A DNA stretch of 64,000 bases from Ideonella sp. A 288. GTDB taxonomy: Bacteria; Pseudomonadota; Gammaproteobacteria; Burkholderiales; Burkholderiaceae_C. The stretch spans positions 87,964 to 151,963 of the forward strand of contig NZ_MWLO01000141.1 of assembly GCF_002198735.1 (NCBI RefSeq). Direction: 5' to 3'. Below the pieces are notes generated by a model. It worked only from the letters and a program-made list of their open reading frames with translations, had not been told where the DNA came from and ran no database searches. How positions within the stretch are numbered: the stretch's first letter is position 1; every line of letters begins with the position of its first letter. Shown one piece after another: positions 42,944 through 54,418 of the stretch. A program made the position numbers and the translations under genes.

Positions 42944-43720
42944 TCAGTGGGCCTTGTGGCCGGCGCCCAGGTAGGCCTCGATCACCTTCTCGTTGCGCTG
43001 GACGTCGTAGGGCGTGCCCTCGGCGATCTGCTTGCCGTAGTCGAGCACGGTGACGCGGTCGCACAGGCCCATCACCAGCTTCACGTCGTGTTCGATCAGC
43101 AGGATGGTGCGGCCATCCTTGCGGATGCGGTCGATCAGCTCGCGCAGCACCACCTTCTCGGTGGCGTTCATGCCGGCGGCGGGCTCATCCAGTGCGATCA
43201 GCTTGGGGTCGGTGGCCAGGGCGCGTGCGATCTCGAGCCGGCGCTGGTCGCCGTAGCTCAGCGTGCGCGCCTTGTATTCGGCATAGCGGCCGATGCCGAC
43301 GTAGTCGAGCAATTCCTGGGCACGGTGGGCGATGGCGGCCTCCTCGGCCTTGAAGCCAGACGTGCGGAAGATGGCGCCCAGCAGGCCCGAGCCGCTGCGA
43401 ACGTGGCGCCCGACCATCACGTTCTCGAGCGCTGTCATTTCGGCGAACAGGCGGATGTTCTGGAAGGTGCGCGCGATGCCGGCCTTGGCCACCTCGTGCA
43501 CCGCGGTGGGCTTGTAGGGGGCGCCGCCGAGTTCGAAACTGCCCGAGTCGGGGGTGTACAGCCCGGTCAGCACATTGAAGAAGGTGGTCTTGCCGGCGCC
43601 GTTGGGGCCGATCAGGCCATAGACCTGGCCGGCGCGGATGGTGATGCCGACATCGGACAGGGCCTGCAGCCCGCCGAAGCGCTTGGACACGCCGGCCACC
43701 TGGAGGACGAGATCGCTCAT
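42944..43720 (-). CDS. livG: Branched-chain amino-acid ABC transporter ATPase LivG
   Basis: A 258-residue ATPase, longer than LivF by the usual insert. Walker A is GPNGAGKTT, signature LSYGDQRRLE (LivG type), Walker B ALDEPAAGMNATEK. The C-terminal YDVQRNEKVIEAYLGAGHKAH is typical. The start MSDLVLQ is preferred over upstream in-frame codons that extend into livM. Upstream livM ends 14 bases before. Confidence 0.96.
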   Translation of the reverse strand: MSDLVLQVAGVSKRFGGLQALSDVGITIRAGQVYGLIGPNGAGKTTFFNVLTGLYTPDSGSFELGGAPYKPTAVHEVAKAGIARTFQNIRLFAEMTALENVMVGRHVRSGSGLLGAIFRTSGFKAEEAAIAHRAQELLDYVGIGRYAEYKARTLSYGDQRRLEIARALATDPKLIALDEPAAGMNATEKVVLRELIDRIRKDGRTILLIEHDVKLVMGLCDRVTVLDYGKQIAEGTPYDVQRNEKVIEAYLGAGHKAH

Positions 43721-43734
43721 CGATGTCTCCTCGC

Positions 43735-44838
<1,104 letters not shown>

Positions 44839-44857
44839 GGCTTGTGTCTCCCTCAGG

Positions 44858-45781
44858 TCAGGCGCGGTCGGCCACACGCTCGCCGAGCAGGCCCTGCGGC
44901 CGCACGGTGAGCACGAGGATCAGCACGATGAAGGCGAAGATGTCGGAGTACTGGCTGCCCAGCACGCCCCCGGTGAGCACGCCGATGTAGCCGGAGCCCA
45001 GTGCCTCGATGATGCCCAGCAGCACCCCGCCGACCACGGCGCCGGCCAGGTTGCCGATGCCGCCGAACACCGCCGCGGTGAAGGCCTTCAGGCCGGGCAG
45101 GAAGCCCATCGTGTGCTGCACGGTGCCGTAGTTGGCCGCGTACATCACGCCGGCCAGCGCCGCCAGCGCCGCGCCGATGATGAAGGTGGCCGAGATCACC
45201 ATGTCGGGGCGCACGCCCATCAGCGCGGCCACCCGCGGGTTCTCGGCGGTGGCCCGCATCGCGCGGCCGAGCTTGGTGTGATTGACCAGGTACATCAGGC
45301 CGGCCAGCGTGACCGCCGTGACGACGAGGATGAGGATCTGCGTCAGGTTGATCACCGCGCCGCCGATGAAGAAGGGTTCGGACGGCAGCAGGATCGGATA
45401 GGGCTTGGTGCTGGGCTTCCAGATGATCATCGCCAGCGTCTGCAGCAGCAGGCTCATGCCCATGGCGGTGATCAGTGGCGCCAGTCGCGGTGCGTTGCGC
45501 AATGGTCGGTAGGCGATCTTCTCGATCGCGAAGTTCAGCGCCGAACACACCACGATGGCCGCGGCCAGCGAGATCAGCAGCAGCAGCCAGCCCGGCAGCC
45601 CGGCCTGTCCGAGAAACTGGATCACGGTCCAGCTGGTCAGCGCGCCCACCATCAGCACCTCGCCATGGGCGAAGTTGATGAGGTTGATGATCCCGTAGAC
45701 CATCGTGTAGCCCAGTGCCACGAGCGCATACATGCTGCCCAGCACCAGACCGTTGATGATCTGCTGCAAAAGTGTGTCCAT
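44858..45781 (-). CDS. livH: Branched-chain amino-acid ABC transporter permease LivH
   Basis: A 307-residue permease with eight or more membrane helices and the LivH signature NGLVLGSMYALVALGYTMVY (residues ~9-28) and INFAHGEVLMVGAL. The EAA-like loop GRAMRATAENPRVAALMGV and the C-terminal LTVRPQGLLGERV are typical. It is the first gene of the minus-strand livHMGF cluster. The binding-protein gene livK is not adjacent (rarA lies upstream), so the solute receptor is elsewhere. Confidence 0.96.
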   Translation of the reverse strand: MDTLLQQIINGLVLGSMYALVALGYTMVYGIINLINFAHGEVLMVGALTSWTVIQFLGQAGLPGWLLLLISLAAAIVVCSALNFAIEKIAYRPLRNAPRLAPLITAMGMSLLLQTLAMIIWKPSTKPYPILLPSEPFFIGGAVINLTQILILVVTAVTLAGLMYLVNHTKLGRAMRATAENPRVAALMGVRPDMVISATFIIGAALAALAGVMYAANYGTVQHTMGFLPGLKAFTAAVFGGIGNLAGAVVGGVLLGIIEALGSGYIGVLTGGVLGSQYSDIFAFIVLILVLTVRPQGLLGERVADRA

Positions 45782-45896
45782 CGGGAGTCTCCGGTGCTCA
45801 CCGCGACTTTGCGCCGCGACTTCTTGTCGGTATCTAGCAAGAAACCCGCCGCTCGGATTTCAAGCTGGCGCGGATTGTAGAGATCGAGTTCCGTGA

Positions 45897-45912
45897 GAAT
45901 GCAGGGACATTC
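45897..45912. promoter_or_regulatory. Palindrome upstream of livH
   Basis: GAATG-CAGGGA-CATTC, a perfect 5-bp inverted repeat, is located 116 bases before the livH start and just after the rarA stop. TACAAT-like and TAGATA-like -10 hexamers lie nearer livH on the minus strand, but no good -35 was found. Possible operator; weak. Confidence 0.3.
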
Positions 45913-45951
45913 CCAGGCGACCATCGAACAATCGGCGGAAGTACCCGGCCC

Positions 45952-47328
45952 CTACCGAGGATTGCTCGCCTGTTCGTCCAGCGCACGCAATTCGGACAGC
46001 CGCTCGCCAATGCGCACTTCCAGCCCGCGCGGCACCGGCTTGTAGAAAGGCGTGGCCGGCATGCCGTCGGGCAGGTAGCGTTCGCCGGCCGCGTAGCCGC
46101 CGGACTCGTCGTGCGCATAGCGGTAACCCTGCCCGTGGCCGTGCTGCTTCATCAGCGCGGTCGGCGCATTGCGCAGGTGCATGGGCACCGGACGGGTGCC
46201 GTCCTCGCGCACGAAGGCGCACGCGGCCTTCCAGGCGGTGTAGACCGCGTTCGACTTCGGCGCCACGGCCAGGTAGACCACCGCTTGCGCCAACGCCAGC
46301 TCACCCTCCGGCGAGCCCAGGCGCTCGTAGACCTCGGCGGCCTGCAGGGCCAGTTGCTGGCCGCGCGGGTCGGCCAGGCCGATGTCCTCGGCCGCCATGC
46401 GGATGACGCGGCGCGCGATGTAGCGCGGGTCGACGCCGCCGTCGACCATGCGCGCCAGCCAGTAAAGCGCGGCGTCGGGGTCGGAGCCGCGCACCGACTT
46501 GTGCAGCGCCGAGATGCTGTCGTAGAACTGGTCGCCGCCCTTGTCGTAGCGGCGCAGCATCTCGCCCAGCGCCTGTTCCAGCACGGCCTCGTCGATCGGG
46601 CCGGCCCCGTCGGCCAGTTCGGCCAGGGTCTCGTAGGCGTTGAGCAGCCGCCGCGCATCACCGTCGGCGTAGCCGATCAGGCGGTCGCGGGCAGCGTCGG
46701 TGAGCGCCGGCGCCTGCACCGACTGGCGGGCACGATCCACCAGGCGCGCCAGGTCGTCGGCATCCAGAGGCTTGAGCACATGCACCGTGGCCCGAGAGAG
46801 CAGCGCCGAGTTGACCTCGAAGGAGGGGTTCTCGGTGGTGGCGCCGATGAAGGTGAACAGGCCGGATTCGACATGCGGCAGGAATGCGTCCTGCTGGCCC
46901 TTGTTGAAGCGGTGCACCTCGTCGACGAAGACCACGGTGCCCTGGCCGGCGCGGCGGCTGGCACGCGCCTGCTCGACGGCCTCGCGGATGTCCTTCACGC
47001 CGGCCAGCACGGCCGACAGCACGATGAAGCGCGAACTCACCGCGCCGGCCACCAGACGCGCCAGCGTGGTCTTGCCCACGCCCGGCGGACCCCAGAGGAT
47101 CATCGAGTGCAGGCGCCCGGTCTCGAAGGCCACGCGCAGCGGCTTGCCGGGGCCCAGCAGGTGGGCCTGGCCGATCACCTCGTCCAAGGTGCGCGGCCGC
47201 AGACGCTCTGCCAGCGGCACCGTGCCGGCGGGCGCGGGAGGTTCGGCAGCGCCGGGTGCGCCACCCGGGCCGGTCGGGCCCGTCGAATCGGCCGGGTCGG
47301 CCTCGAACAGCGAATCCTGGTTCGACAT
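45952..47328 (-). CDS. rarA: Replication-associated recombination protein RarA (MgsA)
   Basis: A 458-residue AAA+ ATPase acting at stalled replication forks. The N-terminal ~40 residues are a Pro/Gly/Ala linker, longer than in E. coli. RLRPRTLDEVIGQAHLLG and Walker A GPPGVGKTT (~residue 79) follow, then Walker B VVFVDEVHRFNKGQQD and sensor 1 GATTENPSFEVNSALL. The C-terminal RarA oligomerisation region (SVRGSDPDAALYWLARMVDG and onward) is complete. In Burkholderiales it usually follows ftsK-lolA directly; here cheW and an outer-membrane protein gene lie between. Confidence 0.95.
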   Translation of the reverse strand: MSNQDSLFEADPADSTGPTGPGGAPGAAEPPAPAGTVPLAERLRPRTLDEVIGQAHLLGPGKPLRVAFETGRLHSMILWGPPGVGKTTLARLVAGAVSSRFIVLSAVLAGVKDIREAVEQARASRRAGQGTVVFVDEVHRFNKGQQDAFLPHVESGLFTFIGATTENPSFEVNSALLSRATVHVLKPLDADDLARLVDRARQSVQAPALTDAARDRLIGYADGDARRLLNAYETLAELADGAGPIDEAVLEQALGEMLRRYDKGGDQFYDSISALHKSVRGSDPDAALYWLARMVDGGVDPRYIARRVIRMAAEDIGLADPRGQQLALQAAEVYERLGSPEGELALAQAVVYLAVAPKSNAVYTAWKAACAFVREDGTRPVPMHLRNAPTALMKQHGHGQGYRYAHDESGGYAAGERYLPDGMPATPFYKPVPRGLEVRIGERLSELRALDEQASNPR

Positions 47329-47477
47329 GGCGGCATTGTGTCAGCGCTGAACAGGACGGTCCTTGGCCTGCAGATCAGGGCATTCCCCGCCAGGGTGTGC
47401 CGGCACACTGGGCATGACACGACAGCCGCGCGCACAGGCCGCCCGGCCTCTTCCACCCGATCGAACAGGAGCCCCGC

Positions 47478-48005
47478 ATGGACATGGCCACCGCCCAGGA
47501 CACCCATACCGCCACCAACGCCGCGCCGCCGACGCAGGGCACGCCGCGCGAGGTGCTGTCGTTCACGCTGGGCAGCGAGGAGTACGGCATCGACATCCTC
47601 AAGGTGCAGGAGATCCGCGGCTACGAGCAGCCCACCCGCATCGCCAATGCGCCCTCGTTCATGAAGGGCGTGGTCAACCTGCGCGGCGTGATCGTGCCGA
47701 TCGTCGACATGCGGGTGCGGTTTGCACTGGACGACGTCAAGTACGATTCGTTCACCGTCGTCATCATTCTGAACGTCGTGGGCCGCACCGTGGGCATCGT
47801 GGTCGACTCGGTCAGCGACGTGCTGGAACTGGGCCGTGACCAGGTGAAGCCCGCGCCGGAGTTCAACGGCACGATCGACTCGGACTACATCACCGGGTTG
47901 GGCACCGTCCGTTCAGGCGACGCCGAGAGAATGCTGATCCTCATGGACATCGAGAAGCTGATGTCCAGCGCCGAGATGGGCCTGACGGACCACCAGCTGC
48001 ACTGA
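47478..48005 (+). CDS. cheW: Chemotaxis coupling protein CheW
   Basis: A 175-residue CheW: it links chemoreceptors to the CheA kinase. An N-terminal 25-residue Thr/Ala linker leads to [40 protein letters not shown] and [14 protein letters not shown], the CheW signature blocks. No cheA, receptor or other che gene is adjacent, so it is an orphan copy. A CAGGAG site lies eight bases before the ATG. A near-perfect hairpin GTGTGCCGGCACAC sits 70 bases upstream. Confidence 0.95.
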   Translation: MDMATAQDTHTATNAAPPTQGTPREVLSFTLGSEEYGIDILKVQEIRGYEQPTRIANAPSFMKGVVNLRGVIVPIVDMRVRFALDDVKYDSFTVVIILNVVGRTVGIVVDSVSDVLELGRDQVKPAPEFNGTIDSDYITGLGTVRSGDAERMLILMDIEKLMSSAEMGLTDHQLH

Positions 48006-48031
48006 GAACAATCGAATCTTCGGAGGACCTA

Positions 48032-48736
48032 ATGAACACACGATCGATGCGCCCTGCCCTGGGCGCCCTGGCATTGGCTTGCCTGTGCCCACTGGCCCTG
48101 GCAGGCCGTCCCATCGTGACCGAGGATGCCGGCGTGCTCGACCGCGGCGCCTGCGAATTCGAGACATTTGCGCTGCGGGCCACACAACGTGGCGCGCCCT
48201 CGGCCACCGGGCTGTCGGCGCAAGTCGGCTGCGGCGTGGGCTACCGCTCTCAGGTCGCCGTGGCCGTCGCCACGACCCGGTCCGACGGCCAGTCGGAACA
48301 CGGTCTGGCCCTCGTTGGCAAGACCGCGCTCAATGAGCCGGGCCCCACCGGCCCGGCCTGGACGCTGGCCTGGGGGCTGGACGCCGCCAAGCCCAGTGGC
48401 GAATCGCTGGACCATGAGTCGACCTTCCTCAATGGCGTGATGAGCCTGCCGATCACCGAGCGCCTGAAGCTCCATGCCAACCTGGGCTGGTCGCACTCGC
48501 AATCGGCCCGTCAAAGCACCACCGGCTGGGCCATGGCGCTGGAACGCAGCCTGCCCTCGGGCATCGACCTGCTGGGCGAGGTGTTCGCCGACGACCGCGA
48601 GCGCTCGCCCTGGGTACAGGTCGGCGTGCGCTGGGCGGTGGTGCCCGACAAGCTCTTCGTCGATGCCAGCTGGGGCATGCAGACCAGTTCGTCACGGCCG
48701 AAGGCCCTGACCATCGGCCTGAAGGCGGCGTTCTGA
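48032..48736 (+). CDS. Secreted protein, probable outer-membrane beta-barrel
   Basis: A 234-residue protein with a Sec signal peptide (ALALACLCPLALAG, cleavage after ALA). The mature part starts RPIVTEDAGVLDRGACEFE, as in families annotated as outer-membrane transporters or DUF-type porin-like proteins. Alternating hydrophobic residues and a C-terminal aromatic (KAAF) fit a beta-barrel of roughly 8-10 strands. No substrate can be inferred. It begins 26 bases after cheW with an AGGAGG-like site. Confidence 0.7.
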   Translation: MNTRSMRPALGALALACLCPLALAGRPIVTEDAGVLDRGACEFETFALRATQRGAPSATGLSAQVGCGVGYRSQVAVAVATTRSDGQSEHGLALVGKTALNEPGPTGPAWTLAWGLDAAKPSGESLDHESTFLNGVMSLPITERLKLHANLGWSHSQSARQSTTGWAMALERSLPSGIDLLGEVFADDRERSPWVQVGVRWAVVPDKLFVDASWGMQTSSSRPKALTIGLKAAF

Positions 48737-48755
48737 ACGACGCCGGCGCCGCGCG

Positions 48756-49370
48756 TCAGCGCGGCTGCTCGACCACGTCGGCCCCCGCAGGCGGCACGAA
48801 CCGGTAGGTGGCGTCCACCGCCGCGAAGTTGGTGGCCAGTTCGGCGAACTGCATCAGCGAGCGTTGGCCGAAGGCGTCGACGATCTCCAGCGCCGCCAGC
48901 TGGCGGCCCTTGAAGCCGATCTGCAGCGTCTCGACGCCGCCACCTTTGGTGCGCGGCACCGCCTTCACCCAGTCGAGGCCGTCGCGCGCCGGCAGCACCG
49001 ACAGCTCGAAGTCGCGCTCCAGCCCGCCGCCCGACAGCAGCGCCGCCGGCGTGGCACCGAGCGCCTGGTCGAAGGCGCGGATGCTCACCTGGTTGAGGTC
49101 GGGGTCGTGCAACCAGACCTTCTTGCCGTCGCTGACGATCAGCTGCTCGAAGGGCTTGCGGTAAGCGAACCGGAAGCGGTTGGGCCGCGCGAACTCAAAC
49201 GTGCCGCTGGACACCTTTTTCTTTGCACCGTCGGGTGAGGTCACCGTCTGCGTGAAGTCGGCGCGCGCGGTGCGCACGTCGCGCGAGAACTCGCGCAAGG
49301 TGTCCACCGAGTCGGCATGCGCGGCCACGCCAGTCAGGGCCAGGGCGGCTGCGAGGCAAAGGAGTTTCAT
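48756..49370 (-). CDS. lolA: Outer-membrane lipoprotein carrier protein LolA
   Basis: A 204-residue periplasmic chaperone that ferries lipoproteins from LolCDE to LolB. The signal peptide is MKLLCLAAALALTGVAAHA. The mature protein has the LolA pattern ARADFTQTVTSPDG, GTFEFARPNRFRFAYRKPFEQ, LIVSDGKKVWLHDPDLNQV. Start: the ATG at 49370 gives the classic signal. A GTG at 49385 overlaps the ftsK stop (GTGA) and would add five residues, so coupled initiation there is possible. It lies directly downstream of ftsK. Confidence 0.92.
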   Translation of the reverse strand: MKLLCLAAALALTGVAAHADSVDTLREFSRDVRTARADFTQTVTSPDGAKKKVSSGTFEFARPNRFRFAYRKPFEQLIVSDGKKVWLHDPDLNQVSIRAFDQALGATPAALLSGGGLERDFELSVLPARDGLDWVKAVPRTKGGGVETLQIGFKGRQLAALEIVDAFGQRSLMQFAELATNFAAVDATYRFVPPAGADVVEQPR

Positions 49371-49381
49371 GCGGTGGGCCG

Positions 49382-51697
49382 TCACTCGTCGCGCTTGGGC
49401 AGCAGGAGGTCGCGATTGCCGTTGGTGGACATGGAGGATACGAGTCCGGACTTCTCCATTTGTTCCAGCAATCGGGCCGCGCGGTTGTATCCAATGCGCA
49501 AATGCCGCTGCACCAGCGAGATCGAGGCCTTGCGGTGCTGCAGCACGATGGCCACCGCCTGGTCGTACATCGGATCGGCTTCGCCCTCGGCGCTGCCGGG
49601 CCCCCCGGCTTCGGCGTCGCCCTCGAGCACCCCGCCTTCGAGGATGCCCTCGATGTAGTTGGGCTCGCCCTGGCTCTTCAGGTACTCGACCACGCGGTGC
49701 ACTTCCTCGTCGCTGACGAAGGCACCGTGCACCCGCACCGGCACACCGCCACCGGGCGTGAGGTAGAGCATGTCGCCCTGGCCCAGCAGGGCCTCGGCAC
49801 CCATCTGGTCGAGGATGGTGCGGCTGTCGATCTTGCTGGACACCTGGAACGACAGGCGCGTCGGGATGTTGGCCTTGATGAGGCCGGTGATCACGTCCAC
49901 GCTGGGCCGCTGGGTGGCCAGCACGAGGTGGATGCCCGAGGCGCGGGCCTTCTGTGCCAGGCGGGCGATCAGTTCCTCGATCTTCTTGCCCACCACCATC
50001 ATCAGGTCGGCCAGTTCGTCGATGACCACGACGATGAAGGGCAGGCGTTCCAGCGGCTCGGGCGAATCGGGCGTCAGGCTGAAGGGGTTGGGCAGAGAGT
50101 GGCCCGACTCGGTGGCCTCGGTGACCTTCTTGTTGTAGCCGGCCAGGTTGCGAACACCCAGCTTGCTCATCAGCTTGTAGCGCCGCTCCATCTCACCGAC
50201 ACACCAGTTCAGCGCATTGGCGGCCTGCTTCATGTCGGTGACCACCGGGCACAGCAGGTGGGGAATGCCTTCGTACACACTCATCTCGAGCATCTTCGGG
50301 TCGATGAGGATGAGCCTCACGTCGCGCGCCTCGGCCTTGTACAGCAGGCTCAGGATCATCGCGTTGATGCCCACCGACTTGCCCGAGCCGGTGGTGCCGG
50401 CCACCAGGCAGTGCGGCATCTTGGCCAGGTCGACCACCATCGGCGCGCCGACGATGTCCTTGCCCAGGCCGATGGTCAGCTGCGAGGCCGCGTCGTTGTA
50501 GACCTGCGACCCCAGGATCTCGGCCAGTCTGATGGTCTGGCGACGCGCATTGGGCAACTCCAGCGCCATCGTCGTGCGCCCGGGGATCGTCTCGACCACG
50601 CGGATGCTCACCAGCGACAGCGACCGCGCCAGGTCCTTGGCCAGGTTCACCACCTGCGAGCCCTTGACGCCGGTGGCCGGCTCGATCTCGTAACGCGTGA
50701 TCACCGGACCCGGCGAGGCCGCCACCACGCGCACCTCGACGCCGAAGTCGCGCAGCTTCTTCTCGATCATGCGCGAAGTCATTTCCAGCGACTCGGGATT
50801 GACGCTCTCCACCCGGCCGGCCGGCGCCGCATCGAGCAGGTCGACCTGCGGCAACTTGGTGTCGGTCAGTTCGACGAACAACGGCTTCTGCCGCTCCTTG
50901 GCCACCCGCGCCGAGCGCGGCACCTCCACCAGCGCCGGCTCGATGACGATGGGCGCGTGGTCCTTGACCTCGGCGCGCACTTCCTCGACCACCAGTTCGC
51001 GCTCGCGCGCGGCCTCTTCGCCGATGCGCTTGTCCTCCTGGCGCTCCAGCGCCATCGAGCGTCGCGTGCCGAGCGATTCGAGCCAGGCACCCAGGCGCTC
51101 GGCCACGCGCGCCCATGAGAAGCCGAAGGCCAATGACAGGCCGGCGACGCCGGCGGCGATCCAGAGCACGCCCGAGCCGGCGAAGCCGAGCCAGGCCATC
51201 GACGCCTGGCCGACCAGTTGGCCGAGCACGCCGCCGGCCTGGCCACCCGGCAGTCCGGCGTCGAAGCGGTACAGGCGGGTCCATTCGAGGGCACAACTGG
51301 CGGTGACCAGCAGGAGCAGGCCGACCCAGGGGGACCAGGAGCGGGTGTGTGCCACCTGGGTGTCGGCATCGGCGCGCAGCGCATCGGCCAGCGTGGCCAG
51401 CAACTGGCGCAGGCCGGCGAACACCGCCCACCACACCGAATAGCCCAAGGCAAAAAAGCCCAGGTCGGAGACCCAGGCGCCCAGCGCCCCGGCCTTGTTG
51501 AGCACCGGGCCGCCGTGGCCCGAAGTGGAAAAGCCGGGGTCGGTGGCCTGGTGCGACAGCAGCGACAGCACCAGCAGCAGCCACAACACGCCGCCGCCGA
51601 GCAACACGAACTGGGTGCGCCAGCGCGGCGGGCGGCCCGCCTGCGGGGCGGCCGCGCCGGCACCATCGGCGCCGAGGGATCCGAGCGGGAAGGTCAT
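49382..51697 (-). CDS. ftsK: DNA translocase FtsK
   Basis: A 771-residue septal DNA pump for chromosome segregation and XerCD activation. The N-terminal ~210 residues hold four membrane helices (beginning [20 protein letters not shown]). A short linker without the long Pro/Gln-rich stretch of E. coli FtsK follows. The motor domain has Walker [13 protein letters not shown] (~433-444) and Walker [15 protein letters not shown]. The gamma winged helix at the C-terminus ([21 protein letters not shown]) reads KOPS sites. Compact length matches betaproteobacterial FtsK. Confidence 0.97.
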   Translation of the reverse strand: MTFPLGSLGADGAGAAAPQAGRPPRWRTQFVLLGGGVLWLLLVLSLLSHQATDPGFSTSGHGGPVLNKAGALGAWVSDLGFFALGYSVWWAVFAGLRQLLATLADALRADADTQVAHTRSWSPWVGLLLLVTASCALEWTRLYRFDAGLPGGQAGGVLGQLVGQASMAWLGFAGSGVLWIAAGVAGLSLAFGFSWARVAERLGAWLESLGTRRSMALERQEDKRIGEEAARERELVVEEVRAEVKDHAPIVIEPALVEVPRSARVAKERQKPLFVELTDTKLPQVDLLDAAPAGRVESVNPESLEMTSRMIEKKLRDFGVEVRVVAASPGPVITRYEIEPATGVKGSQVVNLAKDLARSLSLVSIRVVETIPGRTTMALELPNARRQTIRLAEILGSQVYNDAASQLTIGLGKDIVGAPMVVDLAKMPHCLVAGTTGSGKSVGINAMILSLLYKAEARDVRLILIDPKMLEMSVYEGIPHLLCPVVTDMKQAANALNWCVGEMERRYKLMSKLGVRNLAGYNKKVTEATESGHSLPNPFSLTPDSPEPLERLPFIVVVIDELADLMMVVGKKIEELIARLAQKARASGIHLVLATQRPSVDVITGLIKANIPTRLSFQVSSKIDSRTILDQMGAEALLGQGDMLYLTPGGGVPVRVHGAFVSDEEVHRVVEYLKSQGEPNYIEGILEGGVLEGDAEAGGPGSAEGEADPMYDQAVAIVLQHRKASISLVQRHLRIGYNRAARLLEQMEKSGLVSSMSTNGNRDLLLPKRDE

Positions 51698-51761
51698 GCG
51701 CCGGATTGTGGCGCATCACCCCCAGCGCAGTCTGGCCCGGACACCCTTGTGCTGCGTGCGG

Positions 51762-51795
51762 TCCCGCCGGGCGGGAGCGAGCCCGACTTTGGGCT
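51762..51795 (-). terminator. Candidate terminator of the Crp/Fnr gene
   Basis: Two hairpins follow the regulator stop on the minus strand: AGCCC-GACTTT-GGGCT (51780-51795) and TCCCGCC-G-GGCGGGA (51762-51776). No T-run, so prediction rests on position and symmetry. Confidence 0.4.
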
Positions 51796-51809
51796 GCCGG
51801 GCGACGTGC

Positions 51810-52478
51810 TCATTCAGGCTGCGCGCGTTCCTTGATGACGACCGAGCCGTTTTCCTGGGTCTCGATGACGCCGCGCTCTTCGAGGTCCTTCATCACGCGG
51901 CTGACCATCTCGCGCGAGGCGCCGACCACCTTGGCCATGTCCTGGCGCGAGACCTTGTTGCGGATGAGCTTGACGCCATTCACGTCCTCGGCCATCTCGA
52001 GCAGCGTGCGTGCGACGCGGCCATAGACGTCGAGCAGGGCCAGCGACTCGATCTGGCGGTCGGCATGGCGCAGGCGCCGCACCAGGCCGCGCAGGATGGC
52101 ATAGGACAGCGTGGAGTTCTCGGGCAGACAGCGCGCGAAATCGGCGCGGCCGAGGATGAGCATGTCGGTCTGGATCTCGCAGCGCACCGTGGCCGAATGG
52201 GCCTCGTTGTCGATCAGGCTCATCTCGCCGACGTAGTCGCCCGACTCGAGCACCGCCAGGATGACCTCGCGGCCGCGGTTGTCGGACGTGAGCACCCGCG
52301 CACGTCCGTTCAACAGGATGAACAACGCGTTGCTCTTGCGGCCTTGCTCGACCACCAGTTCGCCGCGCCGGAAGCGCCGCTTCACCACGCTGTCGGCAAT
52401 GGCCTGGGCCTGGTCGTTGGTCAGCAGCGAGAACAGCGGCACTCGGCGAATCAGATCGAGATTCGTCAACATCGACAT
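51810..52478 (-). CDS. Crp/Fnr-family transcription regulator
   Basis: A 222-residue regulator. The N-terminal cyclic-nucleotide-binding-type domain has [20 protein letters not shown] and [13 protein letters not shown]. The Crp-type HTH has [20 protein letters not shown] with recognition helix [14 protein letters not shown]. The Fnr-type Cys for an iron-sulfur cluster are absent, so oxygen sensing of the FNR kind is unlikely; cAMP-type contact residues are only partly visible. It is divergent from trxB. The start MSMLTN was chosen with a GGAAGGGG site upstream. Confidence 0.92.
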   Translation of the reverse strand: MSMLTNLDLIRRVPLFSLLTNDQAQAIADSVVKRRFRRGELVVEQGRKSNALFILLNGRARVLTSDNRGREVILAVLESGDYVGEMSLIDNEAHSATVRCEIQTDMLILGRADFARCLPENSTLSYAILRGLVRRLRHADRQIESLALLDVYGRVARTLLEMAEDVNGVKLIRNKVSRQDMAKVVGASREMVSRVMKDLEERGVIETQENGSVVIKERAQPE

Positions 52479-52638
52479 CGAAGGGTCCCCTTCCGGCTGT
52501 GGCTTGTGGTTGTCGGCCGGCCCGGACGGATGCCACATCCGCCCGGGTCCCCGCAACGGCATTCTGCCGCGCAGGATCGGCGCGAGGCGTATTGTGCCGA
52601 TGGCCGGCCTTGTCGTCACAGCCCGGACCCCCATGTGA

Positions 52639-53649
<1,011 letters not shown>

Positions 53650-53658
53650 CGAAGGCGG

Positions 53659-53686
53659 TTGGCGGCCCTGCATTTCTGGCTATAAT
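53659..53686 (+). promoter_or_regulatory. Sigma-70 promoter for rpmB-rpmG
   Basis: TTGGCG (53659-53664), 16-base spacer, then a consensus TATAAT (53681-53686). It lies 163 bases before the rpmB start and directly after trxB. The TATAAT is the clearest -10 element in the window. The long leader could carry control elements, none identified. Confidence 0.8.
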
Positions 53687-53849
53687 CGCGGTCTTTGCCG
53701 AAAGCGGCATGGGATGGGCATGTCGCCCGGTCCCAGGCCTTCGAAGGGCAATCATCAGGTGGCGGACTCTGCGGCAGGCTTGCGCAGGCGCCGTTTCCCC
53801 CTGCTCTGGTTGCCGTGCCTGCAACAGTCAAGAGTTCTGGAGAAGCGTC

Positions 53850-54083
53850 ATGGCACGCGTCTGTCAAGTCACGGGCAAGCGCCCGATGGTGGGAAACAAT
53901 GTCTCCCACGCCAACAACAAGACCAAGCGCCGCTGGTTGCCCAACCTGCAGTACCGTCGCTTCTGGGTCGAGAGCGAGAACCGTTGGGTGCGCCTGCGCA
54001 TCACCAACGCCGCGCTGCGCCTGATCGACAAGGTCGGCATCGACGAGGTCGTGGCCGACCTGCGCGCCAAGGGCGCGCTCTGA
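53850..54083 (+). CDS. rpmB: 50S ribosomal protein L28
   Basis: A 77-residue ribosomal protein: [20 protein letters not shown], then [19 protein letters not shown], the typical bacterial L28 form of betaproteobacteria. CTGGAGAAG before the ATG supplies the ribosome binding site. It forms an operon with rpmG, 50 bases downstream. Confidence 0.97.
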   Translation: MARVCQVTGKRPMVGNNVSHANNKTKRRWLPNLQYRRFWVESENRWVRLRITNAALRLIDKVGIDEVVADLRAKGAL

Positions 54084-54133
54084 CGCGCCCCACGGCACCC
54101 TAGCTAGCAACACGCACTCAGGAGCAGACCACC

Positions 54134-54304
54134 ATGGCAGCCAAAGGCGGACGCGAAAAGATCAAGCTGGAGTCCTCGGCGGGCACCGGTCATTTCTACA
54201 CGACGAACAAGAACAAGAAGACGACGCCGCAAAAGCTCGAATTCATGAAGTTCGATCCGAAGGCACGCAAGCACGTGCTGTACAAGGAAATGAAGCTGAA
54301 GTAA
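54134..54304 (+). CDS. rpmG: 50S ribosomal protein L33
   Basis: A 56-residue protein: [20 protein letters not shown], then [20 protein letters not shown] and [14 protein letters not shown]. It is the Cys-free L33 form (no zinc ribbon), as in E. coli RpmG. AGGAG precedes the ATG by ten bases. It follows rpmB by 50 bases and ends before a good terminator. Confidence 0.97.
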   Translation: MAAKGGREKIKLESSAGTGHFYTTNKNKKTTPQKLEFMKFDPKARKHVLYKEMKLK

Positions 54305-54340
54305 GCAACGCTGGCGTGGGGCCACGGCTCCGCGCAGCTC

Positions 54341-54370
54341 GACAAGGCCCGCCACTGTGCGGGCTTTGTC
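54341..54370 (+). terminator. Terminator of the rpmB-rpmG operon
   Basis: GACAAGGCCCGC (54341-54352) pairs with GCGGGCTTTGTC (54359-54370) over 12 bp, including one G-U pair; the loop is CACTGT. It follows rpmG by 36 bases. It also lies downstream of the convergent M3 peptidase gene. Confidence 0.8.
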
Positions 54371-54418
54371 ATTTGCACTGGCCCGCTGCGTCGCGGGCCC
54401 TGCCGTTGGTGGGTTCCG

